Shown here one piece after another: positions 58,104-64,000 of a stretch of DNA of 64,000 nucleotides. Position 1 is the stretch's first letter. Each line of letters opens with the position of its first letter. The position numbers were made by a program, and so were the translations under genes. The notes below the pieces were generated by a model, which did no database searches, had not been told where the DNA came from, and saw nothing but the letters and a program-made list of their open reading frames with translations. This stretch comes from Kineosporia mesophila (lineage in GTDB: Bacteria; Actinomycetota; Actinomycetes; Actinomycetales; Kineosporiaceae), in NCBI RefSeq assembly GCF_021129235.1, contig NZ_JAJOMA010000028.1:35978-99977 (forward strand), in the 5' to 3' direction.

Positions 58104-59291
58104 TCAGCACGCCCAGCCGTCCCCGTTCGAGTCCAGGTGGTAGATGTCCTCACCCACCACGCGCGCCCGCCGGCTCAGGAAGGCCGGGCCGTCGCCGCCA
58201 CTGCCCTTGCAGTCCACATCCATGGCGATGGGTACGCAGGCGCGGGCGTAGTTCGGGTCGCATTCCCGGTCGGTCTGGTCCGGCCTCGACTCGTCCTCGT
58301 CGCCTCGTCCGCTGCTCGTCCAGTCGGGGCGGTGGGTCAGGCCGGTGCCGGAGGAAGGCGTCCGGTCGCCCCGGCTCGCCCGGGGCTTCTGTGACGTGGC
58401 GGCGGCCGAAGGAGAGTTCTTGGTCGTGGCCTTCTTCCCGGGCTTCTGATCGGTCCGGGTCGCGCGGGGTGCGGTCGTCGCGCTCACCCCCGCCTTGAGC
58501 TTGCCCTCGCCGGTCTTGGAGGTGGTCCAGGTGTCGTCGGACATGCTCACCAGGCCGTGCGGGCCCTTCTGGCCGGTCAGCAGCGGTGGGTCGGCCAGCG
58601 TCACCTGCTCGTTCAGCGGGTTCACGGCCTCCAGCACACCGCGCCCCAGCCCGAGGCCACCCAGCCCGATCAGCACGACCACAGGCACCATCAGGGCCTT
58701 CCTGGTGTACCAGGGCAGCCTCGGGGAGCAGTGCGCACCCATGGCGGGCTCGCGGAAGCGGCCCGGGGCGTCGGCTACGTGGGCGGGACCGCGGTGGAAC
58801 GAGCGGTCGGCCGGGTCCAGGTCGAGGTGCGGCGTGTCCTGGCCGGGAAAACCGTAGAAGCGGTCCAGCCAGTCCGACGGGTCACTGGGGCCCGAGGTCA
58901 CAGAGGACGAGGCGGCCCAGGTCAGCGAGCCCAGGTCCTGCTCAGGCAGGTAGCCGTCCTGCGAGAAACCCGACGTCTGGACCTCGCGTAGCCACTCCGA
59001 GCGCTCGGCCCACCTCGAGGGGTCGACCGGGACGTCGAGCCCGACCGAGGCGTCCAGGTCGGATCGGGCCCACCCCCGTGGGACCCGAGCCGGTGCCACC
59101 TCGTCCGCACCGGACGCACCCCGGCCGGACCCACTCGAGCCGTGATGCTCGTCCCTCATGTGGTCGTCGACGAAGTACTGCCACCCGAACGGCGGGGTGG
59201 GCCACTGCGGATCCGGCTGCCACCGTCGCGGCGGAACCCAGCCGTCGGGTGGGGTCGGCCAGCCTGGCGGCGAGTTGAATTGGCGTCCCAT
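58104..59291 (-). CDS. Membrane protein with Trp/Pro-rich tail and C-terminal excalibur-like domain
   Basis: The 395-aa protein starts with W-P repeats (PPGWPTPPDGW, RRWQPDPQWPTPPFGWQYF), then a long polar linker, one membrane helix (ALMVPVVVLIGLGGLGLGRGVLEAV, about residue 205), a low-complexity Thr/Lys/Ser stalk and an extracellular C-terminal domain ECDPNYARACVPIAMDVDC...YHLDSNGDGWAC. The final DSNGDGWAC is the excalibur calcium-binding motif with flanking Cys pairs. The tail type recurs in the protein at 36223-36999. It is probably a surface protein. The start ATG 59291 is approximate. Confidence 0.83.
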   Translation of the reverse strand: MGRQFNSPPGWPTPPDGWVPPRRWQPDPQWPTPPFGWQYFVDDHMRDEHHGSSGSGRGASGADEVAPARVPRGWARSDLDASVGLDVPVDPSRWAERSEWLREVQTSGFSQDGYLPEQDLGSLTWAASSSVTSGPSDPSDWLDRFYGFPGQDTPHLDLDPADRSFHRGPAHVADAPGRFREPAMGAHCSPRLPWYTRKALMVPVVVLIGLGGLGLGRGVLEAVNPLNEQVTLADPPLLTGQKGPHGLVSMSDDTWTTSKTGEGKLKAGVSATTAPRATRTDQKPGKKATTKNSPSAAATSQKPRASRGDRTPSSGTGLTHRPDWTSSGRGDEDESRPDQTDRECDPNYARACVPIAMDVDCKGSGGDGPAFLSRRARVVGEDIYHLDSNGDGWAC

Positions 59292-59410
59292 ACTCAGCAC
59301 GGTACGAACCAGACAAGCTGGACGCTCTACCGCAAACCAAAGAGCAGCCCTTCACCCCGGGCTCAACTGGACCGTTTGGCCCATGTGCCCCACGAGTACC
59401 CAAAGAGGAG

Positions 59411-59438
59411 GGGCCGGGGAGGTTTGACTCCCCGGACC
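59411..59438 (-). terminator. Hairpin downstream of the dicarboxylate transporter
   Basis: GGGCCGGGGAG and CTCCCCGG-A-CCC arms (one mismatch) around a 6-nt loop, 17 bp after the transporter stop on the minus strand, followed by TCCTCTTT. Confidence 0.7.
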
Positions 59439-59454
59439 CTCGATACCGAAGACC

Positions 59455-60861
59455 TCAGACGGCGACCCGGTCAGGCCCGCCCTTGGCCGAAACATCCACG
59501 GTAGAAGCATTTTCGTCACCGTGAACCGACGGGGTGCCGTGGTCGTCCACGAGAGACTGCTCGTTGAAAGGATTTTCGCCGCGGAAGGTGCGCAGCGCGG
59601 TCTCCTTGTCGAACTCACCGACCCAGTGACCGATGATGACCGTGGCCACGGCGTTACCGGCGAAGTTGGTGACGGCGCGGGCCTCGGACATGAACCGGTC
59701 GATGCCCACGATGAGCCCGACCCCGTCGACCAGGTCGGGGCGGTGCGACTGAAGGCCACCGGCGAGCGTCGCGATGCCGGCGCCGGTGACGCCCGCAGCG
59801 CCCTTCGAGGCGATGATCATGAAGCCCAGCAGGGCGAACTGCTCACCGATGCTCAGCGGGTCACCCAGCGCCTCGGCGATGAACAGCGAGGCCATGGTCA
59901 GGTAGATGGCCGTGCCGTCGAGGTTGAACGAGTAACCGGTGGGAACGGTGATGCCGACGACCGGCTTCGAGACGCCCAGGTGCTCCATCTTGGCGATGAG
60001 CCGCGGCAGGGCCGACTCGGACGACGAGGTGGAGACGATCAGCAGGAACTCCCGGCCCAGGTACTTGAGCAGCGAGAAGATGTTGATACCGGTGGTGACC
60101 CGCAGCAGGGTGCCGAGGAATCCGAACACGAAGATCGCGCAGGTGATGTAGAAGGCGATCATGATGCGGGCCAGGCTGACCAGGGCATCGGTACCGGTCG
60201 CGCCGACCACCGCGGCAATGGCACCGAACGCACCGATGGGGGCCAGCCACATGATCATGCTGAGGATCCGGAAGACCAGCTTCTGCACCACGCTGACCGC
60301 GTTGAGCACCGACTGACCCGCCGAGCCCAGCTGCTGCACCGCGAAGCCGACCAGCAGGGCCACGAGCAGGGTCTGCAGCACCTCGCCCTCGGTCAGGGCC
60401 GAGACGATCGTGGTCGGGATGATGCCCAGGATGAAGTCAGTGGTGGTCTCACCGGCGCTGTCCCCGGCCGCCGCGGCGCCGGAACCCTCCAGACCGCTCA
60501 GGTCGAGGCCGGAACCCGGGTGCAGGAAGTTACCGACGACCAGGCCGACGAGCAGGGCGATGGTCGACATGGTCAGGAAGTAGGCGAGGGTCAGGCCACC
60601 GACCTTGCCGACCTTGGCCGCCTCCCGGATCGAGCCGACGCCCAGAACGATCGTGCAGAAGATGATCGGCGAGATCATCATCTTGATCAGCGCCACGAAG
60701 CCGGTGCCCAGCGGCTTGAGTTCCTTGCCGAAGTCCGGGAACACCAGGCCGACGATCGCACCGGCCACCACGGCCGCGATCACGGCGATGTAGAGGAAGT
60801 GCGTGCGGTCGCGCTTGACGGGCGGTGGTTGCTGCGCGGTGGGTGCATGGGTGTCGGACAT
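59455..60861 (-). CDS. Dicarboxylate/proton or sodium symporter, DctA family
   Basis: The 468-aa inner-membrane transporter has the DctA/GltP signature: FVALIKMMISPIIFCTIVLGVGSI, STSSSESALPRLIAKMEHLGV (serine-rich re-entrant loop), PTGYSFNLDGTAIYLTMASLFIAEALG (NLDGTAIY) and GIDRFMSEARAVTNFAGNAVATVIIG. It imports C4-dicarboxylates such as succinate, fumarate or malate. The ATG at 60861 is preceded by GGAGG. It is divergent from a DcuSR/CitAB-type two-component system, which probably controls it. Confidence 0.93.
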   Translation of the reverse strand: MSDTHAPTAQQPPPVKRDRTHFLYIAVIAAVVAGAIVGLVFPDFGKELKPLGTGFVALIKMMISPIIFCTIVLGVGSIREAAKVGKVGGLTLAYFLTMSTIALLVGLVVGNFLHPGSGLDLSGLEGSGAAAAGDSAGETTTDFILGIIPTTIVSALTEGEVLQTLLVALLVGFAVQQLGSAGQSVLNAVSVVQKLVFRILSMIMWLAPIGAFGAIAAVVGATGTDALVSLARIMIAFYITCAIFVFGFLGTLLRVTTGINIFSLLKYLGREFLLIVSTSSSESALPRLIAKMEHLGVSKPVVGITVPTGYSFNLDGTAIYLTMASLFIAEALGDPLSIGEQFALLGFMIIASKGAAGVTGAGIATLAGGLQSHRPDLVDGVGLIVGIDRFMSEARAVTNFAGNAVATVIIGHWVGEFDKETALRTFRGENPFNEQSLVDDHGTPSVHGDENASTVDVSAKGGPDRVAV

Positions 60862-61003
60862 GGCCGCCTCCTGCGTCGTCGAATGAGGTGTCGTGCGCCG
60901 GCGCATCTGTGAACTACGCCACTAACGGCAGGTTGCCCGCCCATCCGGCGCTGGTCGCGCTTTCGTTCATTGAGTAACCGGCCGGGATCGGCAGACTGTG
61001 CCC

Positions 61004-62659
61004 ATGGACCCCCGGCACTGGAGTGTGGCCCGGCAGGCTTTCGGCCTTGTCGTGGCTGCCGTGGTGCTGCTGGCCGGCACCACGGTGGTGGCCGCCTACG
61101 TCCAGACCCGCGATCGCGTACGTGACGCCACCGCCCACGAGATGCTGGCCCTGGCCCGCACCATCGCCACCACCCCGAGCGTGATGACCGCGCTGAACAG
61201 CGACGATCCGTCCGCCGGGCTCCAGCCCTACACCGAGCGGCTCCGGCAGGCCACGAACACCGACTTCATCACGGTGATGACGCCCTCCGGCATCCGCTAC
61301 ACCCACACCAACCCGCAGCTGATCGGCAAGCCCTTCCTCGGCCACACCGAGCAGGCCCGTGCCGGGCAGGCCTTCACCGAGACCTACACCGGCACCCTCG
61401 GTCCCTCGGTGCGTGCGGTGGCACCGATCAAGAACCCCGGCGGCCAGGTGATCGCCCTGGTCGCGGTCGGCGTCACGATCGACAACGTCGGCGAGCTGAC
61501 CCAGCAACAGCTGCCCCCGCTGTTCATCGTGGGCGGCCTGGTGCTGATCGCCGGGGCCGGCGCCGCCTACGGTCTCGGCTGGCGGCTCAAACAGCAGACC
61601 CTGGGCATGGGCCAGGCCGAACTGCGGCAGATGTTCGAGTTCTACGAGGGTGTGCTGCACGCCGTGCGCGAGGGCCTGCTCATCGTCGACACCGCCGGGC
61701 ATCTCCAGCTCATGAACGACGAGGCCATGCGCCTGCTCCACCTCGACCAGACCGCGATCGGCCGGCGTCCGGCCGACCTCCCCCTGCCCGAGAGCCTGAT
61801 CGAGACGATGAGCCGCGGCGACACCCAGGTCGACGATCTTCAGCTGACCCGCGAGGGCGTGCTCGTGGTCAGCCAGTCCCCCGCCCGGTGGAACGGCCGC
61901 ATCCTCGGCAGCGTCGTCACCCTTCGCGACCACACCGACCTGGTGGCCCTGGCCGACGAACTCAGCCAGACCCGGAGCCTGACCGAGTCACTGCGCTCAC
62001 AGGCCCACGAGTCGGCCAACCGCCTGCACTCGGTCATCACCATGATCGAGCTGGGCGAGACCGACCGGGCCCTCGAGTTCGCCACCTCCGAGCTGGCCGA
62101 CGTGCAGGAACTCACCGACCGGGTGATCGGGCAGGCCCAGGAACCCGTGGTGGCCGCCCTCCTGCTGGGTAAGGCGGCCGAGGCCACCGAACGCGGCATC
62201 CGGCTGGAGTTCCCCACCGATCTGGAGGTGCCCGACGGCGTCCTGCCTTCCCGCGACCTTCTCACCGTTCTCGGCAATCTGATCGACAATGCTTTCGAGG
62301 CAACCCTTTCCGACCCGACCACCCCGGCCGGTGAGCGTCGGGTCGCGGTGTCCGCGAACGTCCACCATTCATCCAGAATTGAGGACGACGTGGGCACCTC
62401 CGAACTGCGGCTGCGGGTTTCCAACTCCGGGCCACCGGTGGCCGACCCGGAACGGATCTTCGAGCGCGGCTGGTCGACGAAGCCGGTGGCCGAGGCCGGC
62501 GCCCGGTTCGGCCTGAACGGCACCGAGGTCAAGACCGGGCGTGGCCTCGGACTCGCCCTGGTGCGCCAGGCGGTCGAACGGAACGCCGGGACGATCTCGC
62601 TGTACCGCGACGATGCGCTCAGTGAAACAGTTTTCGAGGTAAGGCTGCCCCTGACATGA
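61004..62659 (+). CDS. Sensor histidine kinase, DcuS/CitA family
   Basis: The kinase (551 aa from ATG 61004, or 553 from GTG 60998) has TM1 at about residues 13-33, a periplasmic PAS-like (PASp) domain (TPSVMTALNSDDPSAGLQPYTERLRQATNTDFITVM through GLVAVGVTID), TM2 at about 172-195, a cytoplasmic PAS domain (FYEGVLHAVREGLLIVDTAGHLQLMNDEAMRLL), a DHp region with phospho-acceptor His in SQAHESANRLHSVITMIELG and a HATPase with NLIDNAFEA. It senses a dicarboxylate outside the cell and signals to the regulator encoded next (ATGA overlap). Confidence 0.93.
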   Translation: MDPRHWSVARQAFGLVVAAVVLLAGTTVVAAYVQTRDRVRDATAHEMLALARTIATTPSVMTALNSDDPSAGLQPYTERLRQATNTDFITVMTPSGIRYTHTNPQLIGKPFLGHTEQARAGQAFTETYTGTLGPSVRAVAPIKNPGGQVIALVAVGVTIDNVGELTQQQLPPLFIVGGLVLIAGAGAAYGLGWRLKQQTLGMGQAELRQMFEFYEGVLHAVREGLLIVDTAGHLQLMNDEAMRLLHLDQTAIGRRPADLPLPESLIETMSRGDTQVDDLQLTREGVLVVSQSPARWNGRILGSVVTLRDHTDLVALADELSQTRSLTESLRSQAHESANRLHSVITMIELGETDRALEFATSELADVQELTDRVIGQAQEPVVAALLLGKAAEATERGIRLEFPTDLEVPDGVLPSRDLLTVLGNLIDNAFEATLSDPTTPAGERRVAVSANVHHSSRIEDDVGTSELRLRVSNSGPPVADPERIFERGWSTKPVAEAGARFGLNGTEVKTGRGLGLALVRQAVERNAGTISLYRDDALSETVFEVRLPLT

Positions 62660-63354
62660 GTGCCGCCCCGATCCGCACCCTGGTGGTGGAGGACGACGAA
62701 CTCGCCGCCCGCGCCCACGCCGAGTACGTGCGCCGCCTGCCCCGGTTCTCCGTCGTCGGCGTGGCCCGCACCGGCGCCGCGGCCCTGCACGAGGTCACCC
62801 ATCAAAGCGTCGATCTCGTGCTCCTGGACATGAATCTGCCCGACCTGCACGGCCTTGAGGTCCACCGGATCATGCGCGCCCGGGGCGTGGAGGCCGACGT
62901 CATCGCCGTCACCTCGGCCCGCGACCTGGCCGTCGTGCGCGGCGCCGTGGCGAACGGCGTGGCCCAGTACCTGCTGAAACCCTTCACCTTCGCCACCCTG
63001 CGCGACCGCCTGACCAGCTACGCCGACTTCCGCGCCCAGGTCACCTCGGTCGCGGGCGACGAGATCGACCAGCGCGAGGTGGATCGCATGCTGGGCGACC
63101 TGCGCGGCGGATCCTCGGAGCAGCAACTCCCGAAGGGCATGAGCACCGACTCCCTGGAACGCGTGATCGGCACCCTGCGCTCGAGCGACGGCGCGCTCAC
63201 GGCCATGGGAGCGGCGGAAGCCGTGGGCATGTCCCGCGTCGGGGTCCGGAGATACCTCGAGTATCTGGTGGAAACCGGCCTGGCTCAACGGGGTTCACGC
63301 TACGGCGGGGCCGGGCGCCCGGAGATCGAGTACCGCTGGCGCGGCGCCCCCTGA
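62656..63354 (+). CDS. Response regulator, DcuR/CitB family
   Basis: The 232-aa regulator has a receiver domain with acidic pair VVEDDE, phospho-acceptor Asp in VLLDMNLPDLHG and Lys in YLLKPF, followed by a C-terminal helix-turn-helix (LTAMGAAEAVGMSRVGVRRYLEYLVETGLAQ) of the CitB/DcuR type. It starts by ATGA overlap with the kinase gene. The likely target is the divergent dctA-like gene. Minus-strand frames overlapping its 3' end are treated as antisense. Confidence 0.93.
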   Translation: MSAAPIRTLVVEDDELAARAHAEYVRRLPRFSVVGVARTGAAALHEVTHQSVDLVLLDMNLPDLHGLEVHRIMRARGVEADVIAVTSARDLAVVRGAVANGVAQYLLKPFTFATLRDRLTSYADFRAQVTSVAGDEIDQREVDRMLGDLRGGSSEQQLPKGMSTDSLERVIGTLRSSDGALTAMGAAEAVGMSRVGVRRYLEYLVETGLAQRGSRYGGAGRPEIEYRWRGAP

Positions 63355-63355
63355 G

Positions 63356-63597
63356 CTTGACGACCGTGGCGGTCAGCGCCGCCCGGGCTCGGGGCCTCCT
63401 CGACCACAGCCAGGGGGCTGAGATCAGGGCGGCCAGGCCGCACAGGGTGGTGAGGGGTGGCTTGACACTCGGGAAGCCGATCGGGCCCTGGTCGGCGAGC
63501 CGGACGAGGAAGAGCCAGACTCCGGTGCCACCCAGACCGCAGGCCACTTGCGCGGTCTGAGCAGTTCCGCACGCATGCGGTCGAGTGTCTCGTTCAT
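63356..63597 (-). pseudogene. Frameshifted small membrane protein, possible ABC-2 permease remnant
   Basis: From ATG 63597 (AAGGA 9 bp upstream) the frame reads MNETLDRMRAELLRPRK, resembling an ABC-2 permease start. At about 63548 the hydrophobic sequence moves into another frame: VACGLGGTGVWLFLV, then IGFPSVKPPLTTLCGLAALISAPWLW and a basic end. A GTG at 63547 could start the second part alone. It lies 29 bp after the ABC ATPase fragment on the same strand, as a permease would, but is far too short to be complete. Confidence 0.4.
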
Positions 63598-63625
63598 TCT
63601 TGTCATTCCTTATCCACAGGTTTCT

Positions 63626-63889
63626 TCACAGGCTGGGGACAATGGCCATCTCGAAGAACACTTCCTCGAGACTTCGCTCCACCGGCGATATCTCGAGAAC
63701 ATCCACACCGTTTTCGACCAGGGCGCGCGCGACCTCGGGGCCGCTGGGATGCCTGTGCTCGACCGGGGTTCCCGAACTCCGGGAGACGACGTCCGGGTGC
63801 GGCAAAGTCTCGACGCCATTCGCTCGGCCGGCCAGGATTCCCCTCGACGCCCTGCGCCGGGAGCTGGCGGTGATGAGTTCGGGGCCCAC
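63626..63889 (-). CDS. ABC transporter ATPase, C-terminal fragment
   Basis: The last part of the frame, RALVENGVDVLEISPVERSLEEVFFEMAIV, is the accessory C-terminal domain of ABC-2-type drug or antibiotic export ATPases (LEEVFFE motif). The residues before about 63800 are less typical and the upstream sequence runs into a 10-bp tandem repeat, so the gene may be damaged, or its 5' part may lie beyond the right window edge in a different frame. No Walker motifs are inside the window. Confidence 0.55.
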   Translation of the reverse strand: MGPELITASSRRRASRGILAGRANGVETLPHPDVVSRSSGTPVEHRHPSGPEVARALVENGVDVLEISPVERSLEEVFFEMAIVPSL

Positions 63890-63940
63890 CGCTCGCTCCC
63901 CCGGGCCGGGGCCGACCGACCTGCTGGTCCTGCTGGACCG

Positions 63941-64000
63941 GGTGCGCTCGGGTGCGCTCGGGTGCGCTCGGGTGCGCTCGGGTGCGCTCGGGTGCGCTCG
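63941..64000 (+). repeat. 10-bp tandem repeat, at least six copies
   Basis: GGTGCGCTCG is repeated perfectly six times and continues to the window edge. As 10 is not a multiple of three, copy-number change would shift any reading frame through it. It may be a phase-variable VNTR or an assembly edge artefact. Confidence 0.9.

Noticed and set aside
63941..64000. CRISPR-like array
   Set aside because: Units are 10 bp without spacers; it is a simple tandem repeat. No CRISPR array or cas gene was seen in the window.

Overview
The window comes from a high-GC actinobacterium. The supporting evidence is a dnaK-grpE-dnaJ-hspR cluster with HAIR operators, a mycothiol-type maleylpyruvate isomerase family protein, GTG starts and many 1- and 4-bp start/stop overlaps. 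The secreted GH46 chitosanase, GH51 arabinofuranosidase and overall style would fit a soil actinomycete such as Kineosporia. That genus guess is an impression and was not tested.

Layout. 1-4.5 kb: heat-shock operon on the minus strand, preceded by two HAIR-type repeats. 4.6-11.3 kb: a two-component system divergent from a secreted Pro/Ser/Thr-rich protein across a perfect 23-bp inverted repeat, then a translationally coupled flavin/electron-transfer module (Thr-rich exported protein, ApbE, ferric-reductase-like membrane protein, NuoF-like dehydrogenase). 11.3-14.5 kb: YkoEDC-type ECF transporter under a TPP riboswitch. 14.6-25 kb: homocysteine methyltransferase, small membrane proteins, an IPT/TIG secreted protein, a DUF2877 protein, an NCS2 permease, PxpBC and a secreted 5'-nucleotidase. 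25-35 kb: an acetyltransferase, a secreted nuclease, Fur-Dps and MarR-DoxX units with clear palindromic operators, Mug, a multi-pass membrane protein, a PP2C phosphatase and IlvD. 35-36.2 kb: a HTH/PIN toxin-antitoxin-like pair with a 25-bp operator. 37-43 kb: LacI regulator, CUT1 sugar ABC transporter without its own ATPase, and GH51 enzyme. 43-50.6 kb: TerC with a structured leader, a secreted protein of unknown role, the chitosanase, an OYE/quinone reductase pair divergent from TetR, and a HAD hydrolase.

50.9-57.95 kb is a small genomic island bounded by about 108-bp direct repeats. The right copy includes the 3' half and terminator of an intact tRNA-Arg(ACG) gene. The island carries a truncated tyrosine recombinase whose catalytic Tyr is replaced by Cys, and lower-GC cargo: an OST-HTH/UPF0158 protein, an unknown 438-aa partner, a Cys/His-rich membrane protein, an unknown 189-aa protein and a membrane-anchored degenerate cyclophilin. 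This cargo is the best candidate in the window for an undescribed (possibly defence-related) system.

58-64 kb: an excalibur-type membrane protein, a DctA-like dicarboxylate transporter divergent from a DcuSR/CitAB-type two-component system, broken ABC-transporter remnants, and a 10-bp tandem repeat that runs off the window edge.
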